Source: Streptomyces globosus (GTDB lineage: Bacteria > Actinomycetota > Actinomycetes > Streptomycetales > Streptomycetaceae). From it: DNA of 64,000 bases. The position numbers and the translations under genes are program-made. The notes beneath the pieces were generated by a model that saw only the letters and a list, made by a program, of their open reading frames with translations, made no database searches and was not told where the DNA came from. Positions 1 through 7,466 of this stretch are shown one piece after another (positions within the stretch are counted from its first letter, which is position 1; each line of letters opens with the position of its first letter). The DNA is taken from contig NZ_CP030862.1 of assembly GCF_003325375.1 (NCBI RefSeq), forward strand, positions 5,523,501 to 5,587,500, in the 5' to 3' direction.

Positions 1-725
1 CCGAGGTCGGCAGGGCCCCAGCCGCGGCCGGCCTTCGGCGCCCCGGCGGCCGGCGAACCCTCGGCGGGAGCCGGCCCCCCTTCGGCAGCCGGCGCCGGGA
101 GCACGGCGGACGCGGGGCCGGCGGTCGCCGGTGCCGTCGCGGCAGCGGTCGCGGCGGACGCCCCCGCGGCGGCCGGTGAGGCGGCCAGGGCTGCGCGGAC
201 CGCTGCGGCCCCTGCCGCGGCGTCGCCGGGCGGGCCCGACGGAGGCGGTGTGGCCAGGGTGCGGGCCGCCGACGCGTCCAGGGCCGCCGCCGACGCGGAC
301 GGCTCCCACTGCCGGCCGTCGCGGCCCGCGTCCATCGCCTCGTTGGCGAGCCGGTCCGCGTGCCGGTTCCGTTCGCGCGGGATCCACTCGTACGTCACGC
401 GGCCGCGCGGCAGGACCGCCGCCGCCTCCGCCGCGAGCGGCTTCATGTCGGGGTGCTTGATCTTCCAGCGGCCCGACATCTGCTCGACGACGAGCTTGGA
501 GTCCATCCGGACCTCGACCGCGGCCTCCGCGTCCAGTTCGCGGGCGGCCTTCAGCCCGGCGATCAGTCCCCGGTACTCGGCCACGTTGTTCGTGGCGACG
601 CCGATGTACTCGGCGCGCTCCGCCAGCGTCTCCCCCGTCTCCGGGTCCAGGACGACCGCGCCGTAGCCGGCGGGCCCCGGGTTGCCCCGGGATCCGCCGT
701 CCGCCTCCACGACCAGCCGCGGCAT
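1..725 (-). CDS. Bifunctional RNase H / acid phosphatase, N-terminal part (partial)
   Basis: The gene starts with ATG at 725 and runs off the left edge, so only the N-terminal ~240 codons are visible. The first ~140 residues are an RNase HI domain: an opening Asp in VEADGGSRGNPGPAGYG, a Glu in NNVAEYRGL, an Asp in RMDSKLV and a late Asp in NRHADRLANEAMD fit the four metal-binding acidic residues. An Ala/Pro-rich linker follows. Actinobacterial homologues (Rv2228c type) continue into a histidine-phosphatase domain linked to cobalamin (alpha-ribazole) metabolism; here that part lies outside the window, so the bifunctional call is from family knowledge. The ATG overlaps the stop of the zinc-ribbon gene by 4 nt (ATGA), which suggests translational coupling in a Nif3 / zinc-ribbon / RNase H operon. 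Confidence 0.85.
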   Translation of the reverse strand, partial: MPRLVVEADGGSRGNPGPAGYGAVVLDPETGETLAERAEYIGVATNNVAEYRGLIAGLKAARELDAEAAVEVRMDSKLVVEQMSGRWKIKHPDMKPLAAEAAAVLPRGRVTYEWIPRERNRHADRLANEAMDAGRDGRQWEPSASAAALDASAARTLATPPPSGPPGDAAAGAAAVRAALAASPAAAGASAATAAATAPATAGPASAVLPAPAAEGGPAPAEGSPAAGAPKAGRGWGPADL

Positions 726-1468
726 CAGATGCCCGAGTCCGCCGTACGGACCAGGATGCGGCCGCAGTTGTCGTGCCGGACGACCCGGTTCGCGGCCGCG
801 GCCTTGATCTCGTTGACCTCGGCCATGTCCAGCTCCAGCCGGCAGCCCTCGCAGCGGCGCTGGTACAGGCGGGCCGCGCCGACGCCGCCCTGCTTGGCGC
901 GGATCTTCTCGTACAGGGCCACCAGGTCCGCGGGGAGGGAGGCGGCGACGAGCTCGCGCTCCTTCGTGATGCGGGCGGTCTCCGCGTCCAGCTCGCCGGT
1001 GGCGGCGTCGCGCCGGGAGGTGGCGTCCGCGAGCTTGGCCTCCAGGGCGGAGACGCGCTCGGTCAGCTCGCCGACGCGCTCCTGCGCGGCCTCCAGGCGC
1101 TCCATCACCTCCAGGACGACGTCCTCCAGGTCGGCCTGGCGCTTGGCGAGCGAGACGACCTCGCTCTGCAGGTTCGCCAGGTCGCGCGGGGACATGCCGG
1201 CGCCCGAGTCGAGCCGCTGCTGGTCTCGGGCGGCCCGCTGGCGGACCTGGTCGACGTCCTGCTCGGCCTTGGCCTGCTCGCGGGCGGCGTCGCTCGCCTG
1301 CGTCTGCGCCGCCACGAGCAGGTCGCGCTGCTGGGAGAGGTCCTTGGTCAGCGAGTCGACCTCGGCGTGCTCCGGCAGCGACGTCCGCTTGTGGGCGAGC
1401 TGCGACAGCCGCACGTCCAGGGCCTGGACGTCGAGGAGTCGGATCTGGTCGGCGGGCTCGGCGTTCAG
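725..1468 (-). CDS. Coiled-coil protein with C4-type zinc ribbon
   Basis: This is a 247-aa protein. Residues ~10-185 form a long heptad-rich coiled coil (Leu/Ala/Glu/Arg repeats). The C-terminus is a zinc ribbon with CEGC and, about 30 residues on, HDNC, so one expected Cys ligand appears as His. The family (Rv2229c type, DUF164) is usually found between Nif3 and RNase H genes, as here; its role is unknown, but nucleic-acid or metal handling is plausible. The start is unusual. No ATG, GTG or TTG lies near the conserved N-terminus, while a CTG at 1468 has a GGAG 7 nt upstream and overlaps the Nif3 stop (CTGA). I therefore call CTG initiation. The gene overlaps the next one by 4 nt (ATGA). Confidence 0.85.
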   Translation of the reverse strand: MNAEPADQIRLLDVQALDVRLSQLAHKRTSLPEHAEVDSLTKDLSQQRDLLVAAQTQASDAAREQAKAEQDVDQVRQRAARDQQRLDSGAGMSPRDLANLQSEVVSLAKRQADLEDVVLEVMERLEAAQERVGELTERVSALEAKLADATSRRDAATGELDAETARITKERELVAASLPADLVALYEKIRAKQGGVGAARLYQRRCEGCRLELDMAEVNEIKAAAANRVVRHDNCGRILVRTADSGI

Positions 1469-2322
1469 TTGGGGGCTCCAGGGGTAGTCGGGGAGGTTGC
1501 GGACGGCGCGTGCGCCGTCCAGGGGTCGGTGACCGTGCGGGACACGTGGGTGCGCAGGCCCCAGCCGTGGCGCTCGGAGACGGCGTCGAGCTGGGCCGCG
1601 GCCTGCTCGCACCAGGGCCACTCGGTGGCCCAGTGGGCGGCGTCGACGAGCGCGAGCGGGCTCTGCTCGCGGGCCTCGGACGCCGGGTGGTGGCGCAGGT
1701 CGGCGGTGAGGAAGACGTCCACGCCGGCCGCCCGCACCTGCGCGAACAGGCTGTCGCCGGAGCCGCCGCTGACGGCGACGGTGCGGACGGTCATGTCGGG
1801 GTCGCCGGCGATACGGATGCCCTGCGCGGTCCGCGGCAGCCGGGCGGCGGCGCGGGCCGCGAACTCGCGGAGCGTCTCCGGGTGGTCGAGTTCGCAGATC
1901 CGGCCGAGGCCGCGGCGGCCCTGCGGGTCGGTCGGGTCCGGCACCAGCGGGCCGGTGATCCGCAGGTCGAGCGCGCCGGCGAGCGCGTCGGAGACACCCG
2001 GGTCGGCGGTGTCCGCGTTGGTGTGGGCGACGTGCAGCGCGATGTCGTTCTTGATCAGCGTGTGCACGGCACGGCCCTTGAACGTGCCGGCGGAGACCGT
2101 GGTGGTGCCGCGGAGGTAGAGGGGGTGGTGGGTGACGAGCAGGTCGGCTCCCAGCCCCACCGCCTCGTCGACGACCTCCTGTACGGGGTCGACGGCGAAC
2201 AGGACCCGCGCGACCTCGGCGTCGGGGTCGCCGCAGACGGTTCCGACCGCGTCCCACTGCTCGGCCCGCGAGGGGGGCCAGAGAGCGTCCAGCGCGGCGA
2301 TGACTTCAGAGAGACGTGGCAC
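1465..2322 (-). CDS. Nif3-like dinuclear metal-centre protein
   Basis: This 285-aa member of the Nif3/GTP cyclohydrolase I type 2 family shows THHPLY at ~64-69 and HTNAD at ~100-104. GGSGDS and TADLRHH follow in the second half. These His/Asp/Glu motifs are the family's dinuclear metal ligands. The biochemical role of bacterial Nif3 proteins is unsettled, so no reaction is assigned. It is the first gene of the minus-strand operon with the zinc-ribbon and RNase H genes; its stop overlaps the next start (CTGA). The ATG at 2322 gives the standard family N-terminus and length. Confidence 0.88.
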   Translation of the reverse strand: MPRLSEVIAALDALWPPSRAEQWDAVGTVCGDPDAEVARVLFAVDPVQEVVDEAVGLGADLLVTHHPLYLRGTTTVSAGTFKGRAVHTLIKNDIALHVAHTNADTADPGVSDALAGALDLRITGPLVPDPTDPQGRRGLGRICELDHPETLREFAARAAARLPRTAQGIRIAGDPDMTVRTVAVSGGSGDSLFAQVRAAGVDVFLTADLRHHPASEAREQSPLALVDAAHWATEWPWCEQAAAQLDAVSERHGWGLRTHVSRTVTDPWTAHAPSATSPTTPGAPN

Positions 2323-2437
2323 AGGCCAAGGCTACCGTCCGTACGGAATCGGAAAGGTCCGCCCGCGGCTCCCCCGCCGCCGGCCCCCGGCGGGCAGCAC
2401 AGGCGGCGGCGCGGCCCGGCGCGAAACGCCGCCGGGC

Positions 2438-2451
2438 CACCCTTAAGGGTG
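2438..2451. promoter_or_regulatory. Perfect 14-bp palindrome upstream of the 2521 gene
   Basis: CACCCTTAAGGGTG is a perfect inverted repeat located just upstream of the predicted promoter of the following gene, and between CCGCC and GGCGG runs. Its position and symmetry suggest an operator. The regulator is unknown. Confidence 0.5.
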
Positions 2452-2468
2452 AAGCGGCGGAGGTCGTG

Positions 2469-2498
2469 TTGTTCGGCTGGAAGTGCGAAAACTAGCTT
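2469..2498 (+). promoter_or_regulatory. Predicted promoter (TTGTTC - 18 bp - TAGCTT)
   Basis: A -35-like TTGTTC at 2469-2474 and a -10-like TAGCTT at 2493-2498 are separated by 18 bp and lie 22 bp before the ATG at 2521. This fits a housekeeping-type Streptomyces promoter. Confidence 0.5.
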
Positions 2499-2520
2499 CC
2501 TCACCGGAGGTGACGCACGG

Positions 2521-3684
2521 ATGACTGTCTGTGCCATCGAGATCACGACGGCTGCCCCGTTCACCATCGCAGCGGACGGCTCGTACGCGGCCCGGCTCGC
2601 CGGGAGCGGCGAGGCGCGCTACCCGGAGCGCTGGACGCTGGCCGGCCCCGAGCCGTACGCGGTGCCGCTGCCGCTGGCCCAGCCCGAGGAGGCCGACAGC
2701 GAGGTGCTGCCGCTCGCCGACGGGCGGGTCCTGATCCACCGGCGGGTCGCGGACCGGCACGCCTTCGCCCTGCTGTACCCGACGGGCGGCGCCGGGGCCG
2801 GGCCGCGGACGGGCGAGCTCTCACTGGGCTCCGTGGTCCCGGGCCGGGAGGACGTACGGGTGTCCCTGCTGCCCCCGCCGCCCGGCGGGTCCTGCGCCTA
2901 CGCCCTGGCCTCCTCGGCCGGCGGCTCCGCCGTCTGGCGGGTGGCGGGCGGCCCCTTCGGGCCCGTGGCCCGGATCCCAGGCCGCTGCACGGGCGGTGTC
3001 TGGCTGGACCGCGGCGGCCGCATGCTGGCCCTGGACCGCGAGCGGGAGGGCACGGTGAAGGCGGTCGCCGTGGATGTGGGGTGCGGCGAGGCCACCCCGC
3101 TGCTGCAGATCGCGGACGGCAGCGACGACCGGCTGCTGTTCGCCGACCCCGACAGCGGGCTCGTGCTGGTCCGGTCGGACGCCGCGGGCGAGCCGCGCCT
3201 GGGCTGGGGCGTCCTCGGCAGCGCCCGGCCGGTCCGCTTCCCCGAGTGCCTGCGCGGCCTGCCGGCGGTCCCGTTCGCGGTCCAGCCGGGCCAGGCGCTG
3301 ATGCCCGAGACGTGCGGGGTCGCGTTCCGGCTGGAGGACCCGGCTGGCGGCTCCGGCGACTGGGGCGGCGTCGCCCTGTGGCGGCCCGCCGACCGGCGCG
3401 TCTTCCGCCTCGCCGCGCCCGCCGGCTGGCTCGGCACCGGGCTGTGGAGCCCCGAGGGCCGCCTGCGGCTGCCGTACTCGACGCCCGAGGTGCCCTGCGG
3501 GATCGCCGCCGTGGCGATGCCCGACGCGCCTGCGCCCGCGGTCCGGGTCGAGGCTCGGCCCACTGCCGGGCCGGCCGCACCCGGGGCCGCGGCGGGGGCG
3601 GCACCCCGCGCGGTGCCGCCCGGCCCGGTGCCGCCCCGCCCGGTGCCGCTCCAGCAGGCCCCGCTCCAGGGCGCGGCGCACTGA
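2521..3684 (+). CDS. Conserved hypothetical protein, beta-rich with Pro/Ala tail
   Basis: This 387-aa protein is not recognised by family. The ATG is preceded by GGAGGTGA with good spacing. Residues 1-330 are a succession of short beta-type segments with repeated 'variable-G-x-LAL/LLQIADG/VWRVAGG/VALWRPA' stretches, reminiscent of beta-propeller blades. The last ~45 residues are a Pro/Ala/Val linker-like tail. There is no signal peptide or membrane segment, so it is probably cytoplasmic. It stands alone, with its own promoter and a palindrome upstream. The propeller reading is an inference from the pattern only. Confidence 0.75.
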   Translation: MTVCAIEITTAAPFTIAADGSYAARLAGSGEARYPERWTLAGPEPYAVPLPLAQPEEADSEVLPLADGRVLIHRRVADRHAFALLYPTGGAGAGPRTGELSLGSVVPGREDVRVSLLPPPPGGSCAYALASSAGGSAVWRVAGGPFGPVARIPGRCTGGVWLDRGGRMLALDREREGTVKAVAVDVGCGEATPLLQIADGSDDRLLFADPDSGLVLVRSDAAGEPRLGWGVLGSARPVRFPECLRGLPAVPFAVQPGQALMPETCGVAFRLEDPAGGSGDWGGVALWRPADRRVFRLAAPAGWLGTGLWSPEGRLRLPYSTPEVPCGIAAVAMPDAPAPAVRVEARPTAGPAAPGAAAGAAPRAVPPGPVPPRPVPLQQAPLQGAAH

Positions 3685-3744
3685 CCGGCCCCGGGCCCGC
3701 CCCGCACCCGTCCCGGGCCCGCCCTGTGCCCGCCCGGTCCGCGC

Positions 3745-4701
3745 CTATCCGGCCGCCGCCCGGCCGTGCCGCAGGCCGAACACCTCAGCCGCGGCGAAGG
3801 TCTCGCCGTCCGGGCGGCCCGCGTAGTGCGGTGTGAGGAGCGCGTCCAGCTCCTCGTACGAGAAGACGTCCTCGGCGGTGTCGAACACGGCCGCCACCCT
3901 CGGCCGCTCCATCACCGCGACGATCCCGCCGTGGACGACGAGCAGCTGCCCGTTCACCCGGCCCGCCGCCGGCGAGGCCAGGTAGGCGACGAGCGGGGCG
4001 ACGTGCTCGGGGGCCAGCGGGTCGGGCCGGCCGTCGTCGGGCACGCCGAACCCGGCGAAGACGTCCTCCGTCATCCGGGTCCGCGCCCGCGGGCAGACCG
4101 CGTTGGCCGTGACCCCGTACTTGGCGAGGGCGAGCGCGGTCGAGGTGGTCAGGCCGACGATGCCGCCCTTGGCCGCCGCGTAGTTCGGCTGGCCGGCCGA
4201 GCCGCCGAGGAAGGCCTCGGAGGAGGTGTTGACGATCCGCCCGAAGACCGGGCCGCCCGCCGCCTTCGACCGCTCCCGCCAGTGCGCGGCGGCGAAGCGG
4301 GTGGTGTTGAAGTGGCCCTTGAGGTGGACACGGACGACCGAGTCCCACTCGTCCTCGGACATGGAGAACACCATCCGGTCGCGGAGGATCCCCGCGTTGT
4401 TGACCAGGACGTCCAGCTTGCCGAAGGTGTCGACCGCCAGCCCGACGAGTTCGCGGGCCTGCCCGAAGTCGGCCACGTCCCCGGCGTGCGCCACGGCCCG
4501 GCCGCCGGCCGCGCGGATCTCCTCGACGACCTCCTGCGCCGGGCCGGCGGACGCGTCGCCCGAGCCGTCGCGGCCGGACCGGCCCAGGTCGTTGACGACC
4601 ACGGCGGCCCCGAGCCGGGCCAGTTCGAGCGCCTCGGCGCGGCCGAGGCCCCGGCCGGCGCCGGTGACGACGGCGGACAGTCCCTCAAGCGGAAGCGGCA
4701 T
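3745..4701 (-). CDS. SDR-family 3-hydroxyacyl-CoA dehydrogenase, Hsd4A-like
   Basis: This 318-aa short-chain dehydrogenase shows TGAGRGLGR (NAD binding, ~13-21), NNAG (~100), NTSSE (Ser, ~158) and YAAAK (catalytic Tyr/Lys, ~174). The ~60-residue extension beyond the usual 250-aa core matches the 17beta-HSD type 4 group, to which the mycobacterial Hsd4A (317 aa) belongs. That enzyme oxidises 3-hydroxyacyl-CoA esters of the sterol side chain. It is the third gene of an operon with a MaoC hydratase and a zinc alcohol dehydrogenase, behind a KstR-type box. Function in sterol beta-oxidation is inferred from family length and context; a general fatty-acyl role is possible. Confidence 0.8.
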   Translation of the reverse strand: MPLPLEGLSAVVTGAGRGLGRAEALELARLGAAVVVNDLGRSGRDGSGDASAGPAQEVVEEIRAAGGRAVAHAGDVADFGQARELVGLAVDTFGKLDVLVNNAGILRDRMVFSMSEDEWDSVVRVHLKGHFNTTRFAAAHWRERSKAAGGPVFGRIVNTSSEAFLGGSAGQPNYAAAKGGIVGLTTSTALALAKYGVTANAVCPRARTRMTEDVFAGFGVPDDGRPDPLAPEHVAPLVAYLASPAAGRVNGQLLVVHGGIVAVMERPRVAAVFDTAEDVFSYEELDALLTPHYAGRPDGETFAAAEVFGLRHGRAAAG

Positions 4702-4770
4702 CTGCGGGTTCCTCTCCGACGGGCGTACGGGCGTACGGGCGTGGGCGCGTGCGCAACGTGCGCAACCCCT

Positions 4771-5850
4771 CTAGAGCTCGATGCAGGTGCGCAGGGCCGT
4801 GCCCGTGCGCATCTGGTCCAGGGCGTCGTTGACCTCGGCGAGCTGCACCCGGTGGGTGATCAGCCCGGCCAGGTCGACGCGCCCGGCCCGCCACAGGCCG
4901 ATCGTGCGCTCGTAGGACCGCAGCACGTCCCCGCCGCCGTACATCGACGGCAGGATCCGCTTCTCGTCGAAGAAGAGGGAGAACATGTTGACGGAGTAGT
5001 CGTCGTCGAGGGCGCCCGCGCCGACCACGACGACGGAGCCGCCGCGCCGGGTCATCTCGTACGCGGTCCGCACCGTCGCGGACCGGCCCACGACCTCGAA
5101 GACGTAGTCGAAGCCCTCGCCGCCGGTGATCCGCTGCCGGGCGTCGGCGAGGGCCTCCGGGGCGACGGCCTCGGTGGCGCCGAACCGCAGCGCCGCCTCG
5201 CGCCGGCCGGCGACCGGGTCGACGGCGACGACCTGCGCGGCGCCCTGCACCTTGGCGCCCTGGACGACGGAGATGCCGACGCCGCCGCAGCCGATGACGG
5301 CGACGGACGACCCGGCCTCCACCTTCGCCGTGTTGATCGCCGCGCCGAGGCCGGTGGTGACGCCGCAGCCGATCAGGGCGGCGATGTCGTACGGCACGTC
5401 GTCGGGGATCTTCACCGCGCAGGCGGCGGGGACGACGAGCTCCTCGGCGAAGGTGCCGGTGCCGGCGAAGCCGAAGACGTCGCCGCCTCCGGCGCGCCGG
5501 AAGTTCGGGGCGGCGGCGTTCCCGAAGGCCGCCAGGCACAGGTGCCCCTGGCCGCGCCGGCACGCCGGGCAGTCCCGGCAGGGCGGCAGCCAGCAGACGA
5601 GGACGCGGTCGCCGGCCGCATGGGTGGTGACGCCGTCCCCGACGTCGGTGATCTCCCCCGCGCCCTCGTGCCCGGGGACGAACGGCGCGGGCTGCGGCAG
5701 CACCCCGCTCATCGCGGACAGGTCGGAGTGGCAGAGGCCGGTGGCCCTGATGCGGATCCGCACCCGGCCGGGCCCGAAGCCCACGGCCTCCATGTCGTCG
5801 ACGACCTCGAGCTTGTCCTGGCCTGTCTCGCTCTGCAGCGCTGCGCGCAC
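4771..5850 (-). CDS. Zinc-dependent alcohol dehydrogenase (MDR family)
   Basis: This is a 359-aa medium-chain dehydrogenase. Cys40 (GLCHSD) and His61-Glu62 (PGHEGAGE) are catalytic-zinc ligands. Cys91, 94, 97 and 105 form the structural-zinc lobe, and GCGGVG at ~200 is the NAD-binding turn. I chose the GTG at 5850 because it gives the usual N-terminus and has GAGGAG just upstream. Enzymes of this class oxidise primary alcohols to aldehydes. In this operon, with CYP125 encoded nearby, a likely substrate is the C26 alcohol of the sterol side chain (inference). It lies 69 nt before the SDR gene and 71 nt after MaoC. Confidence 0.85.
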   Translation of the reverse strand: MRAALQSETGQDKLEVVDDMEAVGFGPGRVRIRIRATGLCHSDLSAMSGVLPQPAPFVPGHEGAGEITDVGDGVTTHAAGDRVLVCWLPPCRDCPACRRGQGHLCLAAFGNAAAPNFRRAGGGDVFGFAGTGTFAEELVVPAACAVKIPDDVPYDIAALIGCGVTTGLGAAINTAKVEAGSSVAVIGCGGVGISVVQGAKVQGAAQVVAVDPVAGRREAALRFGATEAVAPEALADARQRITGGEGFDYVFEVVGRSATVRTAYEMTRRGGSVVVVGAGALDDDYSVNMFSLFFDEKRILPSMYGGGDVLRSYERTIGLWRAGRVDLAGLITHRVQLAEVNDALDQMRTGTALRTCIEL

Positions 5851-5921
5851 GGTGCGGCTCCTCGGCTTGGGGCTACGGGGGTGCGGGGGGTGCGGGGGCG
5901 GTGGCGGTGGGGCGGGTGGTG

Positions 5922-6776
5922 CTAGCCGTGCTCGACGACCGTGTCCGCGAGGACGGGGGCGTCGTCCCGCTCGGCGGCGCCCACCTCGACGCGCACCCGG
6001 CCGGGCTCCTCCCACATCCGGATCCGCAGCGTCTCGCCGGGGTAGGCGACGCCGGCGAACCGGGTGCGGTAGGCGCGGACGCGGTTGACGTCCCCGCCGA
6101 GCGCGGTGTCGACGACGGCCTTGAGGGCCATCCCGTACGAGCAGAGGCCGTGCAGGATCGGCCGGTCGAAGCCGGCCGTCTTGGCGAACCCGGGGTCGGC
6201 GTGGAGCGGGTTCCAGTCCCCGGAGAGCCGGTAGAGCAGTGCCTGCTCCTCGCGGACGGCGCGCTCCACGACCCGGTCGGGGGCACGGCCGGGTGCCTCG
6301 GAGCGGGCGGAGGGGCCGCGGTCGCCGCCGAAGCCGCCCTCTCCGCGGACGAAGACCTGCGCGTCGCTGGTCCACAGGGGGCCGTCGGCGTCGGCGGCCT
6401 CGGAGCGGAGCACGATGACCGCGGCCTTGCCCTTGTCCCAGACGGCCGCGACCCTGGACGTGGCCGTGGCCCTGCCCGTGACGGGGATGGGCCGGTGCAG
6501 CTCGATGGAGTGGCCGCCGTGCAGGACGGCGGCGAGGTCGACCTCGATCCCCGGTGCGGAGAGCCCGCCGAGCATGGCCATGCCCGCGCCGGCGACGGTG
6601 GCGAAGCTGGGCAGGACGTGGAGCCGGGACTCCAGGGTGTAGCGGAGCTCGTCGGGGTCGGTGGCGGGGATTCCGGCGCCGAGGCCCAGGTGGTAGAGCT
6701 GGACGTCCTTGTGGTCCCAGGCGATGTCCCCGCGGCGGGGGTCGGCGGCTAGGGCCCTGGCGGCGTCGATCGGCAT
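5922..6776 (-). CDS. MaoC-type double-hotdog enoyl-CoA hydratase, Hsd4B-like
   Basis: This 284-aa protein has an N-terminal hotdog half and a C-terminal hotdog half carrying the hydratase-2 signature SGDWNPLHADPGFAKTAG...PILHGLCSYG (about residues 190-225), with the catalytic Asp and His. Its length matches the sterol-regulon hydratase Hsd4B of mycobacteria (286 aa). It would add water to 2-enoyl-CoA intermediates, and the SDR gene downstream would oxidise the product. The ATG at 6776 is preceded by AAGGAG. It is the first gene of the MaoC-ADH-SDR operon, with a KstR-type box starting 86 nt upstream of the start codon. Confidence 0.85.
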   Translation of the reverse strand: MPIDAARALAADPRRGDIAWDHKDVQLYHLGLGAGIPATDPDELRYTLESRLHVLPSFATVAGAGMAMLGGLSAPGIEVDLAAVLHGGHSIELHRPIPVTGRATATSRVAAVWDKGKAAVIVLRSEAADADGPLWTSDAQVFVRGEGGFGGDRGPSARSEAPGRAPDRVVERAVREEQALLYRLSGDWNPLHADPGFAKTAGFDRPILHGLCSYGMALKAVVDTALGGDVNRVRAYRTRFAGVAYPGETLRIRMWEEPGRVRVEVGAAERDDAPVLADTVVEHG

Positions 6777-6861
6777 GGGGATGGTGCTCCTTGTCCGTGG
6801 AAGACCTCGGCGCGGTCGTCCGCACCGTCGGCCGCACCGAGGTCGCATGCGGGACCGGTTC

Positions 6862-6875
6862 TAGAACACGTTCCA
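6862..6875 (-). promoter_or_regulatory. KstR-type operator (exact TNNAACNNGTTNNA)
   Basis: TAGAACACGTTCCA fits the published mycobacterial KstR motif at all fixed positions. It starts 86 nt upstream of the MaoC start codon, the same distance (81-86 nt) seen at the acyl-CoA dehydrogenase and fadA5 genes. Confidence 0.8.
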
Positions 6876-6927
6876 GTGTCCACCGGTGAGGCATGTATAA
6901 CGCACCCCCCACCACTTGGGAAGGCTG

Positions 6928-6942
6928 CTGACTGCGTGTCAG
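6928..6942. promoter_or_regulatory. CTGAC-N5-GTCAG palindrome (copy 1)
   Basis: CTGACTGCGTGTCAG lies in the divergent region between the MaoC operon and the receiver-like gene, 53 bp from the KstR box. The same palindrome occurs at 10899, 14945 and (one base changed) 32646. Confidence 0.6.
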
Positions 6943-6992
6943 ACAGACGGGTTCCGGCGCGTGTTGCGGCCTCCGGGACGGGGGCCGCGCCC

Positions 6993-6998
6993 TACGCT
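6993..6998 (+). promoter_or_regulatory. -10 box of a leaderless gene
   Basis: TACGCT ends exactly 6 nt before the GTG at 7005 and no ribosome binding site is present. This is the geometry of leaderless transcription in actinomycetes, and it fixes the start of the next gene. Confidence 0.5.
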
Positions 6999-7004
6999 GG
7001 CGGC

Positions 7005-7466
7005 GTGGACGACATGCCGGTGGACCGCCGCCCCGCCAGGTCCCTGCGGGTGCTCCTCTTCCCGCCGGACGCGGCGCTGGCGCTGCGGCTGGGGCTCCAG
7101 CCGGACATCGAGATGGTCGGCTCCGCGCTGGCCCGGCCCGCAGTGGCGCTCGTCGAGGAGCTGTCGGCCGTCACGGCGCTGCTGGCGGAGGATCCCGAGT
7201 GCCGGGTGCTGGTGAGGGCCGGCTCGGCGCACCCCGGGCTGGTGGACGCCGCGCTGGCGGCCGGGGCGGCCGGGCTGGTGGTGCGGGACGGGCCGCTGGA
7301 GGAGCTGGCGGACGCCCTCCGGCGTGCCTCCCGCGGCGAGACGGTGGTCGACCCGGCCCTGGCGGCCCCCGCCCGCCCCGGCCCGCGGCCCGACCCCGGC
7401 CCGCGCCCCGGCCGCAGCTCCGGCTCCGACCCCGGCTCCGGAGGGCTCAGCGGCGCAGCAGGGTGA
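7005..7466 (+). CDS. Degenerate receiver-like protein without output domain
   Basis: This 153-aa protein resembles the receiver domain of NarL-type response regulators. LRVLLF at the start, a QPDIEMVGSA helix region, VLVRAGS for beta-4, AGAAGLVVRDGPLEELADALRR for beta-5/alpha-5 and a SRGETVVDPAL linker are all visible. The segment that should carry the phosphorylated Asp is replaced by an Ala/Glu/Leu helix. The acidic pair of beta-1 is missing and no helix-turn-helix follows; the tail is Pro/Gly-rich. It is therefore unlikely to be phosphorylated or to bind DNA. It overlaps the end of the convergent thiolase gene by 20 nt. A role as a protein-protein adaptor is a guess. Confidence 0.65.
   Translation: MDDMPVDRRPARSLRVLLFPPDAALALRLGLQPDIEMVGSALARPAVALVEELSAVTALLAEDPECRVLVRAGSAHPGLVDAALAAGAAGLVVRDGPLEELADALRRASRGETVVDPALAAPARPGPRPDPGPRPGRSSGSDPGSGGLSGAAG

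Noticed and set aside
360..3600. Long open frames antisense to the zinc-ribbon, Nif3 and 2521 genes
   Set aside because: They have no conserved motifs, are Arg/Pro/Ala-rich, and arise from the GC-biased third positions of the real genes. The same applies throughout the window.
4721..4760. GGGCGTAC repeats between the SDR and alcohol dehydrogenase genes as an operator
   Set aside because: They are short direct repeats inside an operon with no promoter features and probably reflect local slippage.
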